A stretch of 64,000 bases of DNA. Origin: Helcobacillus massiliensis (lineage in GTDB: Bacteria; Actinomycetota; Actinomycetes; Actinomycetales; Dermabacteraceae). This document shows positions 9,519 through 18,095 of the stretch, piece after piece (the stretch's first letter is position 1; each line of letters opens with the position of its first letter). Both the position numbers and the translations under genes were made by a program. The stretch lies in contig NZ_JACHWP010000001.1 in assembly GCF_014191425.1 (NCBI RefSeq), positions 992,001 through 1,056,000 of the forward strand. The letters are read 5' to 3'. Below the pieces are notes generated by a model. It did no database searches, had not been told where the DNA came from, and saw only the letters and a program-made list of their open reading frames with translations.

Positions 9519-11012
9519 ATGCCGACTCGGTCGTCGAGAACAGTGAACGCGAGCACAGCTGATGCGGTGCTGATCGGCGGCGGAATCGCCAGCGCCACCC
9601 TGGCGGCGCTGCTGACCGAACTGGAACCCGACTGGCGGATCGTGGTGCTGGAGAAGCTGCCGAAGGTGGGCCAGGAGGCATCGGATGGCTGGAACAACGC
9701 CGGCACCGGCCACTCCGCTCTGTGCGAACTGAACTACACTCCGCAGGACGTCGACGGGTCCGTCAGTCCGAAGAAGGCCATCAGCATCAACGAGCAGTTC
9801 CAGCTGTCGCGGCAGTTCTGGTCGCACCTGGTGGAGACCGGCAGCATCGCCGATCCGTCCGCGTTCATCCACTCGGTTCCGCACATCAGCTTCGTGCGCG
9901 GCCTGGAGAACGCCGACTACCTGCGCCGTCGCCACGAGGCCCTCTCCCAGAACCCCCTGTTCCGCGACATGGAGTACACCACCAGTCACGCGGAACTGTC
10001 CGAGTGGGCGCCGCTGATCACCCGGGGGCGCCCGGAGACCGAATCGATCGCCGCGACCCGTTCGCTGGACGGCACCGACGTCAACTTCGGCGAGCTCACC
10101 CGCATCCTCTTCGATGCCGCGTCGAAGCAGGGCACCGAGGTGCGCACGGGCCGCACCGTCACCTCTCTGCGCCGCATGGGCCGCGACTGGGGTGTGATGT
10201 CCCGTGGCACGGACGGCGATGTCTCTGTGGTGCGTGCTCCGTTCGTGTTCGTCGGCGCCGGCGGCAATGCCCTGCCGCTGATGCAGGACGCCGGGATCGA
10301 TGAGATCCGCGGGTTCGGCGGCTTCCCGATCTCCGGTGAATGGCTGCGCTGCACGAACCCGGACATCGTCGCCGACCACAGCGCCAAGGTGTACGGCAAG
10401 GCCGCCGTCGGCGCCCCGCCGATGAGCGTGCCGCACCTGGACACCCGGTACATCAACGGCCGCCGCGAGCTGATGTTCGGCCCCTACGCCGGCTGGTCGC
10501 CGAAGTTCCTCAAGACCGGGTCCAACACGGACCTGCTGCGGTCGGTGAAGCCCTCGAACATCGGCCAGATGCTGGCCGTCGCCCCGCCGAACCTCGACCT
10601 GATGACGTACCTGGTGAGCGAGCTGACCAAGACCTTCAAACAGCGCGTCGCCTCCCTCCAGGAGTTCATGCCGAGCGCCAACGCGGACGACTGGGAGCTG
10701 ATCACCGCCGGTCAGCGCGTCCAGGTGATCGCCCCCGACAAGGACCGGCTCGGCGTGCTGCAGTTCGGCACCCAGCTGATCACCACCGCTGACGGCTCCA
10801 TGGGCGGCATGCTCGGCGCATCCCCCGGCGCGTCCACCTCGGTGGAGATCATGCTGCGCATGCTCGAAGCCGTGTTCCCGCAGCGCTCCAGCACCTGGGA
10901 GCCGAAGGTCCGCGCCATGGTGCCGAGCTGGCGGAAGCCGCTGAGCCAGGACCCGTCGGCCGCGACGGCCTCCCTGGACCGCACCGCCGAGGTCCTCGGC
11001 CTCAACCGGTGA
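9519..11012 (+). CDS. mqo: Malate:quinone oxidoreductase
   Basis: 497 aa. The ATG at 9519 is preferred over the in-frame GTG at 9504 because AAGGGA lies 7 nt before it. The enzyme oxidises malate to oxaloacetate at the membrane and passes electrons to quinone, using FAD. The N-terminus shows the FAD-binding ADAVLIGGGIASATLAALL, then EKLPKVGQEASDGWNNAGTGHSA, which is characteristic of Mqo. Near the C-terminus GGMLGASPGAST is also typical. It lies directly before lutABC, giving a cluster of quinone-linked organic-acid oxidation genes. Confidence 0.97.
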   Translation: MPTRSSRTVNASTADAVLIGGGIASATLAALLTELEPDWRIVVLEKLPKVGQEASDGWNNAGTGHSALCELNYTPQDVDGSVSPKKAISINEQFQLSRQFWSHLVETGSIADPSAFIHSVPHISFVRGLENADYLRRRHEALSQNPLFRDMEYTTSHAELSEWAPLITRGRPETESIAATRSLDGTDVNFGELTRILFDAASKQGTEVRTGRTVTSLRRMGRDWGVMSRGTDGDVSVVRAPFVFVGAGGNALPLMQDAGIDEIRGFGGFPISGEWLRCTNPDIVADHSAKVYGKAAVGAPPMSVPHLDTRYINGRRELMFGPYAGWSPKFLKTGSNTDLLRSVKPSNIGQMLAVAPPNLDLMTYLVSELTKTFKQRVASLQEFMPSANADDWELITAGQRVQVIAPDKDRLGVLQFGTQLITTADGSMGGMLGASPGASTSVEIMLRMLEAVFPQRSSTWEPKVRAMVPSWRKPLSQDPSAATASLDRTAEVLGLNR

Positions 11013-11067
11013 CCCCCACGCCGACCCCCGCGGCGCCCAGCGTCCGCACCCCCGTCGAGGAGGATCG

Positions 11068-11853
11068 ATGAGAATCGCACTGATGGCCACCTGCCTGGCG
11101 GACGTGATGGCCCCCGATGTGGCCCGCTCCACCGTCGAGCTGCTGGAGCGGCTCGGCCACGAGGTCGTGTTCGACAAGCGGCAGACCTGCTGCGGACAGA
11201 TGCACACCAACACCGGCTACTTCCGCGAGGCCGCGCCCGTGGTCCGGCAGTTCGTGGACGTGTTCGAACCGCAGCTGGAGGACGTGGACGCGGTCGTGAT
11301 GCCGTCGGGCTCCTGCGCCGGCGCCGTCCGCGACCAGCACGCCCTGGTGGCCCGCCGCGCCCGTGATGCCGACCTCGAGGAGCGCGCCGGCCGCGTCAGC
11401 GCGAAGACATACGAACTGTCCGAACTGCTCGTGGACGTGCTGAAGGTGACCGACGTGGGCGCGTACTTCCCTCACACCGTCACCTACCACCCCACCTGCC
11501 ATTCGATGCGCTTCCTGAAGGTCGGTCCGCGCCCCCTGCGACTGCTGCGCGCCGTCGAGGGCATCACCGTGGTGAACCTGCCGGAGTCCGACACCTGCTG
11601 CGGCTTCGGCGGCACCTTCTCGGTGAAGAACGCGGAGACGTCCAACGCGATGGTCACCGACAAAGCGAACAACGTGGTGAAGTCCGGCGCCGACTTCGTG
11701 GTCGCCGGTGACGCCTCCTGCCTGATGAACATCGGCGGCAAGCTCGCCCGGCAGGGGCAGCGGCCACGGCCGATCCACCTGGCGCAGATCCTCAACAGCA
11801 CGAAGGAGAACCCGTTCGTGCCGTCGTCGACTCTTCTGGGGAGGGCCTCATGA
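11068..11853 (+). CDS. lutA: Lactate utilization protein A (Fe-S oxidoreductase)
   Basis: 261 aa. It carries two CCG-type cysteine domains: CCGQMHTNTGYF with a later SGSCAGAVR, and HPTCHSMRF with DTCCGFGGTFSVKN. These bind iron-sulfur clusters and match LutA/LldE of the three-subunit L-lactate dehydrogenase complex that oxidises lactate to pyruvate. GAGGAGGATCG precedes the ATG as ribosome site. The stop overlaps the lutB start in ATGA, so the two are translationally coupled. Confidence 0.95.
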   Translation: MRIALMATCLADVMAPDVARSTVELLERLGHEVVFDKRQTCCGQMHTNTGYFREAAPVVRQFVDVFEPQLEDVDAVVMPSGSCAGAVRDQHALVARRARDADLEERAGRVSAKTYELSELLVDVLKVTDVGAYFPHTVTYHPTCHSMRFLKVGPRPLRLLRAVEGITVVNLPESDTCCGFGGTFSVKNAETSNAMVTDKANNVVKSGADFVVAGDASCLMNIGGKLARQGQRPRPIHLAQILNSTKENPFVPSSTLLGRAS

Positions 11854-13376
11854 CCACCGTGAACCTCGGAATGCCCCGGGTGCGCCCACCGTACGCCTCC
11901 GCCTCGTCGGCGCTGATGGGGGCCGACGGGTTCCGCGACGCCGCGAAGGGCGAACTGCAGGACGATCAGCTGCGCGCCAACCTCGCGCACGCCGCCGGAG
12001 GCATCCGCACCAAGCGCGCCAAGGCAGTGCGCGAACTGCGGGACTTCCAGCAGCTGCGCAGCGCCGGCAGTGCCCTGAAATGGCACGTCACCGACCACCT
12101 CCCGGAGCTGCTGGAGCAGTTCGAGGAGGCGTTCACCGCCGCCGGCGGCACGGTCCACTGGGCGCGCGACGCCGACGAGGCGAACCGCATCGTCACCTCC
12201 CTCGTCCGCGACGCGGGCAGTGAGAAGGTGCTGAAGGTGAAGTCGATGGCCACGCAGGAGATCCGCCTGAACGAGGCCCTCGCCGATGCCGGCATCACCG
12301 CCGTGGAGACGGACCTCGCCGAACTGATCGTGCAGCTCGCCGGGGACACGCCCAGCCACATCGTCGTGCCGGCGATCCACCGCAACCGTCGGCAGATCCA
12401 GCAGCTGTTCCGCGACCATCTCCCGGGCGCGCCCGCTGATCTCGGCGACGACCCGCAGGAGCTGACCGCGGCGGCGCGCCGTTTCCTGCGCGAACAGTTC
12501 CTGCAGATGGACACCGCCATCTGCGGCGCGAACTTCGCGGTCGCGGAGACCGGCACCCTGAGCATTGTCGAGTCCGAGGGCAACGGCCGCATGTGCCTGA
12601 CCCTGCCGTCCACGCTGATCGCGGTGATGGGCATAGAGAAGCTCATCCCCACCTTCCAGGACCTCGAAGTGTTCCTGCAGCTCCTGCCGCGGTCCTCCAC
12701 CGGTGAGCGGATGAACCCGTACACCACGATGTTCACCGGCACGCAGGCGGCCGACGGGCCCGAGAATCTGCACATCGTACTGCTGGACAACGGCCGCTCC
12801 GCGGTCCTGTCCGACCCGCACGGGCGGTCCGCTCTGCACTGCATCCGATGCTCCGCCTGCCTGAACGCCTGCCCCGTGTACGAACGCGCCGGCGGACACG
12901 CCTACGGCTCCACCTACCCCGGCCCCATCGGCGCGATCCTCTCACCCCAGATGACCGGGATGGAGGGCGAGGACAATCCGAACGCCACCCTGCCGTACGC
13001 ATCCTCGCTCTGCGGCGCCTGCTACGACGTGTGCCCCGTGAAGATCAACATTCCTGAGATCCTCGTGCACCTGCGCTCCCGGGATGTCGACGAGCGCGCC
13101 GAGGCCGGCGCCAAGCGCAACCAGTGGGATGCGGCGATGGCCGGGGCGTCGAAGCTGATGAGCAGCCCCGGCACCTACGACGCCGTGGTCCGCGCCTCCG
13201 CCCTCATCGGCCGCGCGAAGCCCCGCGGCAACTTCTCGAACCTGCCGCTGCCGATGATCGGTGACTGGACGCAGTTCCGCGACCTGCCCGTTCCCCGCGA
13301 GTCGTTCCGGTCCTGGTATACGAAGAGGGAGAAGGCTCGGCGCAGCGCCGACGCCTCGAACAAGGAGCAGAAGTGA
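11850..13376 (+). CDS. lutB: Lactate utilization protein B (ferredoxin-like Fe-S protein)
   Basis: 508 aa, the large subunit of the LutABC complex. The N-terminal two thirds is the LUD domain (for example VAETGTLSIVESEGNGR). The C-terminal part has two 4Fe-4S motifs, CIRCSACLNACPVY and CGACYDVCPVKI. The intervening YGSTYPGPIGAILSP is diagnostic for LutB/LldF. It overlaps lutA and lutC by 4 nt each. No lactate permease gene is linked here. Confidence 0.95.
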   Translation: MTTVNLGMPRVRPPYASASSALMGADGFRDAAKGELQDDQLRANLAHAAGGIRTKRAKAVRELRDFQQLRSAGSALKWHVTDHLPELLEQFEEAFTAAGGTVHWARDADEANRIVTSLVRDAGSEKVLKVKSMATQEIRLNEALADAGITAVETDLAELIVQLAGDTPSHIVVPAIHRNRRQIQQLFRDHLPGAPADLGDDPQELTAAARRFLREQFLQMDTAICGANFAVAETGTLSIVESEGNGRMCLTLPSTLIAVMGIEKLIPTFQDLEVFLQLLPRSSTGERMNPYTTMFTGTQAADGPENLHIVLLDNGRSAVLSDPHGRSALHCIRCSACLNACPVYERAGGHAYGSTYPGPIGAILSPQMTGMEGEDNPNATLPYASSLCGACYDVCPVKINIPEILVHLRSRDVDERAEAGAKRNQWDAAMAGASKLMSSPGTYDAVVRASALIGRAKPRGNFSNLPLPMIGDWTQFRDLPVPRESFRSWYTKREKARRSADASNKEQK

Positions 13377-14059
13377 GCGACGCGAAGACCGAGATCCTGC
13401 AGCGCCTGCGCACCGCTCTGGACCAGCCCCGACCGAATCCGATCACCGCGCTCGAGGACGTCCCCCGCGACTACCAGGGCCCCGACGCGAAGGCGGAGAC
13501 CACCACCGGCATCGACAAGGTCCTCGCCGCACTGACGAAGACCCTCACCGAGTACGGGGCGGGCGTGCAGATGGTGGAGGAGGCCGATGTCACCGACACC
13601 ATCGCCGAGCTGCTCGATGAGGGCGCCGTCGCCGTGCACGCCCCTGACCTGCCGGAGGCGTGGCTGCCGTCCGCGCAGGCGCAGCTGGTGGCGGACCACG
13701 GCTCGTTGGACGCCCGCTCCCTCGATGATGTGGACGCCGTCATCACCGGCTGCCACACCGCCATCGCCATGACCGGCACTCTTGCGCTGAAGGACGACGG
13801 CATCGGCGGCCGCCGCATCATCTCCCTCATCCCGGATCATCACATCGTCGTGGTCCGGCCCGAGGACACGGTCGTGGGTGTGCCGGCGTGCGTGCAGCGG
13901 ATGCGTGAGGATGACCCGTCGGCCGCGTGGACCTGGATCTCCGGCCCCAGCGCCACCAGCGACATCGAACTGGAGCGCGTGGACGGCGTGCACGGACCGC
14001 GCCGTCTCGACGTGGTGCTGATCGCCCCGCCCGCGCAGGGCGACCAGGACGCCTCATGA
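13373..14059 (+). CDS. lutC: Lactate utilization protein C (LUD domain)
   Basis: 228 aa from a GTG that overlaps the lutB stop (GTGA). It has a single LUD domain. The segment AVITGCHTAIAMTGTLALKDD followed by RRIISLIPDHHIVVV is the core signature of LutC/LldG. It is the third subunit of the lactate oxidation complex. The stop overlaps the start of the following epimerase gene (ATGA), making a four-gene coupled unit. Confidence 0.93.
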   Translation: MSDAKTEILQRLRTALDQPRPNPITALEDVPRDYQGPDAKAETTTGIDKVLAALTKTLTEYGAGVQMVEEADVTDTIAELLDEGAVAVHAPDLPEAWLPSAQAQLVADHGSLDARSLDDVDAVITGCHTAIAMTGTLALKDDGIGGRRIISLIPDHHIVVVRPEDTVVGVPACVQRMREDDPSAAWTWISGPSATSDIELERVDGVHGPRRLDVVLIAPPAQGDQDAS

Positions 14060-14967
14060 CCGGCACTGCTTCCACCCCGTTCACCGGTGAGCTGATCGAC
14101 CTGGCCGCCGGTGACTACCGCGCCCGCATCGCCGCCGTCGGCGCCGCCGTCCAGTCGCTCACCCTCGCCGGCCGCGACCTCATCCTCCCAGCCCCGGTGG
14201 ATGCTCCCAACGCGGAGTACCGCGGAGCGCTGGTGGCGCCCTGGCCGAACCGGCTGGCCGACGGGGACTACACGTGGCACGGCGCCGACCACCACGTGCC
14301 CGTCACCGAAGCATCCACCCGCACCGCCCTGCACGGCCTGACCTGCTTCACCGCCTTCACCGTACGGGAGCGAGCGGCGGATCGAGCAGCGCTTCACCTG
14401 GACCTGGTGCCGAGCCCCGGCTACCCGTTCCCGCTCAGCATCGACGTCGAGCACATCCTCCACGAGGAGCAGGGTCTGACCACCCGCGTAACGGCGCACC
14501 ACATCGACGTCTCCCTCGGGGGCGGCGCACCTGCCCCCTACGGGGTGTGCCCCCACCCGTACCTCGTCGCCGGAACAGATGATGCCGCCTGCTGGTCCCT
14601 GAACCTGCCGGCGCGCCGCGTGCTCGCTGTGGATGACCGCAAGCTGCCCGCCGATCTCCTGCCCGCTTCGGCGCTGCTCGGCGCCGAAGCGGCGGACGGC
14701 GCCCTGGCGCTCGCCGACGCTGCCCTCGACCATGCGTTCACGGACCTCACCGGGGGCCGGGTTGCGGTCCACTCCCCTGCCGGCACCGGCGCGGCGATCG
14801 CCTTCGATCACTCGCGCCTGCCCTGGGTGCAGGTGTACACCTCCGGCACCGCCGTGGCGGTGGAACCGATGACGTGCCCGCCGAACGCGTTCGCGACCGG
14901 CACCGACGTGATCGCGATCGATGCGGGAGACACTGTCCTGCACGAATGGACCATCGACGGCTGGTGA
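14056..14967 (+). CDS. Aldose 1-epimerase family protein
   Basis: 303 aa from ATG 14056, which overlaps the lutC stop. It is a galactose-mutarotase-like beta-sandwich. ALVAPWPNRLADGDYTWHG and LHGL (catalytic His region), YGVCPHPYLVAG and a late Glu in AVEPMTCPPNAFATG fit the aldose 1-epimerase family. The enzyme interconverts alpha and beta anomers of sugars such as glucose or galactose. The link with lactate oxidation is by co-transcription only and the physiological sugar is unknown. Confidence 0.88.
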   Translation: MTGTASTPFTGELIDLAAGDYRARIAAVGAAVQSLTLAGRDLILPAPVDAPNAEYRGALVAPWPNRLADGDYTWHGADHHVPVTEASTRTALHGLTCFTAFTVRERAADRAALHLDLVPSPGYPFPLSIDVEHILHEEQGLTTRVTAHHIDVSLGGGAPAPYGVCPHPYLVAGTDDAACWSLNLPARRVLAVDDRKLPADLLPASALLGAEAADGALALADAALDHAFTDLTGGRVAVHSPAGTGAAIAFDHSRLPWVQVYTSGTAVAVEPMTCPPNAFATGTDVIAIDAGDTVLHEWTIDGW

Positions 14968-14977
14968 TGCGGCGGGC

Positions 14978-14998
14978 CGACGGCACTCGCCGCCGTCG
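14978..14998. terminator. Weak bidirectional hairpin between the epimerase gene and lsr2
   Basis: CGACGGC pairs with GCCGTCG around a 7-nt loop. It lies in the 42-base gap between two convergent genes. It overlaps one of the GGCCGACGG motif copies, so the pairing could be incidental. Confidence 0.35.
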
Positions 14999-15009
14999 CC
15001 GACGTCAGA

Positions 15010-15336
15010 TCAGCTGCCGTTGGCCTCGTGGTAGGCCTCGCGGATGTCAGCGGCGATGCGGCCGCGGTCGGACACGCGGTAGCCGTTCTCGCGGGCCCAC
15101 TCGCGGATCTTCGCGGTCTCCTTCGCGGTGGTCGGTGCACCGGAGGACCGGCGTGCACGCCCGCCGACGCGACGCGCCGACGCGATCCACAGTCCGAATT
15201 CGCGGTGGAGCTTGTCCACGTTCTCCTCGGACAGATCGATTTCGTAGTTCACACCCTGAAGCGAGAAGTTGATGGTGTCCACTGCCTTGGAGCCGTCGAT
15301 GTCATCGATGAGCTCCACAATCGTCTTACGTGCCAC
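15010..15336 (-). CDS. lsr2: Nucleoid-associated protein Lsr2
   Basis: 108 aa. The GTG at 15334-15336 is chosen: it gives MARKTIVELIDDIDGS, matching the usual MAxK start, and has AAAGGA 9 nt upstream. The in-frame ATG at 15345 has AAAGGA touching it. The N-terminal oligomerisation domain contains VNYEIDLSEENVDKLH. The C-terminal DNA-binding domain contains IREWARENGYRVSDRGRIAADI; the xRGR element that inserts into the AT-rich minor groove is present as DRGR. Lsr2 silences AT-rich, often foreign, DNA. The upstream region is itself AT-rich with repeats (see 15405). Confidence 0.96.
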   Translation of the reverse strand: MARKTIVELIDDIDGSKAVDTINFSLQGVNYEIDLSEENVDKLHREFGLWIASARRVGGRARRSSGAPTTAKETAKIREWARENGYRVSDRGRIAADIREAYHEANGS

Positions 15337-15404
15337 AGTCGTCATTCCTTTGCGCAGGGGATCGTCTAACGCCCCCAGGCTATTCCCTCACCTAGTGAAT
15401 ATCA

Positions 15405-15463
15405 AGAATAGAGGTGAACAATTCGCTGAATGAATGGCGATCTATTCGGATGCGGTCTATTCT
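15405..15463. repeat. GAATAGA repeats in the AT-rich region upstream of lsr2
   Basis: AGAATAGA at 15405-15412 is facing TCTATTC at 15441-15447 and TCTATTCT at 15456-15463. There are therefore two direct copies 15 bp apart plus one inverted copy. The region is much more AT-rich than its surroundings. It could be an operator or an Lsr2 autoregulatory site; that is inference. Confidence 0.4.
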
Positions 15464-15654
15464 CGCCCTTCAGGCGCCGGGCTCTGAGACGGCGAATCGG
15501 GTGAACCGTGATGGAGCTCCCATTCGCGTTCCGCTTCCCGCTCCGCGGCGCGCTGACCGCGGTCCGCGCGGACGATCGACCGCAGCACGAACCAGAACAG
15601 CAGGCCCACACCGATCGACGGCACCAGGGCCCCGAGCTCGAACCAGATGTCCAT
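15457..15654 (-). CDS. Small single-span membrane protein downstream of lysS
   Basis: 65 aa. One membrane helix (LGALVPSIGVGLLFWFVL) is followed by a charged helix rich in Arg/Glu and a Ser/Pro/Glu tail. The ATG at 15654 begins 2 nt after the lysS stop; a GTG at 15660 overlaps the stop and is an alternative. Either way translation is coupled to lysS. I do not recognise a function. Small proteins like this commonly follow lysS in related actinobacteria. Confidence 0.65.
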   Translation of the reverse strand: MDIWFELGALVPSIGVGLLFWFVLRSIVRADRGQRAAEREAEREWELHHGSPDSPSQSPAPEGRE

Positions 15655-15656
15655 CG

Positions 15657-17162
15657 TCACTTCACCAGCGGGAACAGGATCGTCTCACGCACACCCAGGC
15701 CGGTGAGCGCCATCAGCAGTCGGTCCATGCCCATGCCCATGCCGCCGGTGGGCGGCAGCGCGTACTCCATCGCCTCGAGGAAGTCCTCGTCCAGGCGCAT
15801 CGCCTCATCGTCGCCCTGAGCCGCCAGGCGGGCCTGCTGCTCGAAGCGCTCACGCTGCACCACCGGGTCGATCAGCTCGGAGTAGGCGGTGGCGAGCTCG
15901 AAGCCGCGCACATACAGGTCCCACTTCTCCACCACGCCGTCCTTCGAGCGGTGCGCACGAGTCAGGGGCGAGGTCTCCGTCGGGAAGTCCATCACGAAGG
16001 TCGGCTCATACAGGTCGTCCTCGGCGAGGTGCTCGAACAGCTCCTCCACCAGTTTGCCGTGGCCGTACTTCGGGTGGTCGAGATCCAGGTCGAGCTCGCG
16101 GGCGATCGCGCGCAGCTCATCGACAGTCGTGGACGGGGTGATGTCCCGACCCAGCTTTTCGCTGACCGTTTCGTACATGCCGATGCGCTTCCATTCACCA
16201 CCGAAGTCGTATTCGGTGCCATCGGCCAGGGTGACGGTGGTGGAGCCGAAAGCGTCCAGAGCGGCCTGCTGCACGAGATTCTGCGTCAGGTCCGCCATCG
16301 TGTTGTAGTCGGCATAGGCCTGGTAGGCCTCGAGCATGGAGAATTCCGGGGCGTGAGTGGAATCGGCGCCCTCATTGCGGAAGTTGCGGTTGATCTCGAA
16401 GACCTTCTCCATTCCGCCGACGGCTGCGCGCTTGAGGAACAGTTCGGGTGCGATCCGCAGGAACAGTTCCATGTCGTAGGCATTCATATGCGTCACGAAT
16501 GGACGGGCGGCGGCGCCCGATGGAACGGCCTGCAGCATGGGGGTCTCCACCTCCATGTAGCCGCGGTTGTGGAAGTTGTTGCGCAGCGACCACATGACAT
16601 CGGCGCGCAGCTTCGCGGTGGCCCGAGCCTGCTCGCGGACGATCAGGTCCACGTAGCGGCGGCGCACCCGCGACTCCTCGGAGAGGTCGGCGAACAGCAC
16701 CGGTAGGGGCCGCATCGCCTTGGCGGCCATGGTCCATTCGGTGGCGAACACGGACAGCTCGCCGCGACGGGACTTCCCGATCGGGCCTTCGAAGAACACG
16801 TGGTCGCCGAGGTCCACATCGGCCTTGTACTGGGCGAAGCGCTCCTGACCCACCTTCGCGAGGGACAGCATCACCTGCAGGCGTTCGCCGGAACCGGCCT
16901 GGATGGTGGCGAAGCACAGCTTGCCGGTGTTGCGCTGGAAGACGACTCGGCCGGCGACGGCGACGACCGTGTCGGTCTCCTCGCCGTCCTCGAGGTCGGC
17001 GTACGTCGCCCGCACGTCCTCGATGGTGTCCTTGACCGGCACGGAGACGGGGTACGCCTCCTCCCCGCGGTCCAGGAGTCGCTGCCGCTTGGCGCGGCGC
17101 ACACTGATCTGGTCGTTGGTGCTCTCTGCTTCTGCCTGGGGGGCGTTCTGGTCAGTCGTCAT
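15657..17162 (-). CDS. lysS: Lysyl-tRNA synthetase, class II
   Basis: 501 aa. The N-terminal OB-fold anticodon-binding domain covers about residues 55-160 ([21 protein letters not shown]). The class II catalytic core has motif 2 [26 protein letters not shown] and motif 3 [16 protein letters not shown]. It charges tRNA-Lys. A GACAAT hexamer sits 6 nt before the ATG with no Shine-Dalgarno, so it probably has its own leaderless promoter although it follows panC by 96 bases. Confidence 0.97.
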   Translation of the reverse strand: MTTDQNAPQAEAESTNDQISVRRAKRQRLLDRGEEAYPVSVPVKDTIEDVRATYADLEDGEETDTVVAVAGRVVFQRNTGKLCFATIQAGSGERLQVMLSLAKVGQERFAQYKADVDLGDHVFFEGPIGKSRRGELSVFATEWTMAAKAMRPLPVLFADLSEESRVRRRYVDLIVREQARATAKLRADVMWSLRNNFHNRGYMEVETPMLQAVPSGAAARPFVTHMNAYDMELFLRIAPELFLKRAAVGGMEKVFEINRNFRNEGADSTHAPEFSMLEAYQAYADYNTMADLTQNLVQQAALDAFGSTTVTLADGTEYDFGGEWKRIGMYETVSEKLGRDITPSTTVDELRAIARELDLDLDHPKYGHGKLVEELFEHLAEDDLYEPTFVMDFPTETSPLTRAHRSKDGVVEKWDLYVRGFELATAYSELIDPVVQRERFEQQARLAAQGDDEAMRLDEDFLEAMEYALPPTGGMGMGMDRLLMALTGLGVRETILFPLVK

Positions 17163-17168
17163 GGGGTC

Positions 17169-17174
17169 ATTGTC
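17169..17174 (-). promoter_or_regulatory. -10 hexamer of a probably leaderless lysS transcript
   Basis: GACAAT on the minus strand, 6 nt from the ATG at 17162. The same hexamer and spacing occur before the DUF4032 gene at 33157. Confidence 0.5.
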
Positions 17175-17258
17175 TCAGCTTCCCCGAGCGGACCCATGCA
17201 GGGGTGAGCGACGCGGCACGGTGAGTGTGCGCACCTTCACCCGCCGCGCACCGAGTGG

Positions 17259-18095
17259 TCAGGTGCCGACGGTGATCTCAGCGTTGTCGAGCAGGCGCAC
17301 GCCCTGCACCCGCGCCGCGACGATCACGACCGCGTCCCCGGTGAAGGACGAGTCGATCGGCTCGAAGGTGGCGGGGTCGACCGCTTCGGCGTAGTCCCAC
17401 TGGACGTCAGTGCTGCTGGTGGCGCGCGCCTGTTCGAGAGCGTGCAACAGCTCGGGGGCCGGCATCCGTCGGCCGCTCAGATCCTTCAGCAGGCCGGACA
17501 GAGCCAGCGCGTGCCAGCGTCCGTCCTCGTCGAGGTAGGCGTTGCGGGAGGAGCGGGCGAGGCCGGAGCCCTCCCGGGAGATGGGGGCGGGGATGATGTC
17601 GACGGGAACGTTGAAGTCCCGGACGAGGCGGCGGATGACGGCGAGCTGCTGCGCGTCCTTCTGCCCGAACACGGCGATGTCGGGCCGGATGATGGTGAAC
17701 AGCTTCAGCACCACGGTGGCGACGCCGTTGAAGTGCCCCGGGCGCATGGCGCCTTCGAAGACGGTGCCGATGCGTCCCACGTCCACCTGGAACGGCTCCT
17801 CGGCGGGGTACATCTCCTCGGCGCTGGGGGCGAAGAGGTAGTCGGCGAGGCCGTCGACCTTCGCGAGGTCGCCGTCGAGGTCGCGGGGGTAGCGGTCGTA
17901 GTCCTCGTTCGGACCGAACTGCAGGGGATTGACGAAGTCGGAGACGATGAGGACGTCGGACTGCTCGCGGGCGCGGCGCATCAGGGTGAGGTGCCCGTCG
18001 TGCAGGGAGCCCATGGTGGGCACGAGGCCCACCCGGCCGGTGAGGGAGGCGCGGATGTCGCGCATCTCGGCGATGGTGGTGATCAGGCGGGTCAC
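17259..18095 (-). CDS. panC: Pantoate--beta-alanine ligase
   Basis: 278 aa from a GTG overlapping the preceding stop (GTGA). It joins pantoate and beta-alanine with ATP to form pantothenate. The HIGH-like ATP site is VPTMGSLHDGHLTLMRRA. FVNPLQFGPNEDYDRYPR and FGQKDAQQLAVIRRLVRD are the other family signatures; the KMSKS-like segment is SSRNAYL. The beta-alanine supplier panD is in the same window at 43914, unlinked. Its coupling to the DUF2520 gene is discussed there. Confidence 0.97.
   Translation of the reverse strand: MTRLITTIAEMRDIRASLTGRVGLVPTMGSLHDGHLTLMRRAREQSDVLIVSDFVNPLQFGPNEDYDRYPRDLDGDLAKVDGLADYLFAPSAEEMYPAEEPFQVDVGRIGTVFEGAMRPGHFNGVATVVLKLFTIIRPDIAVFGQKDAQQLAVIRRLVRDFNVPVDIIPAPISREGSGLARSSRNAYLDEDGRWHALALSGLLKDLSGRRMPAPELLHALEQARATSSTDVQWDYAEAVDPATFEPIDSSFTGDAVVIVAARVQGVRLLDNAEITVGT

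Noticed and set aside
15337-15345. lsr2 starting at ATG 15345
   Set aside because: AAAGGA directly abuts this ATG, whereas the GTG at 15336 has proper spacing and yields the conserved MARK start.
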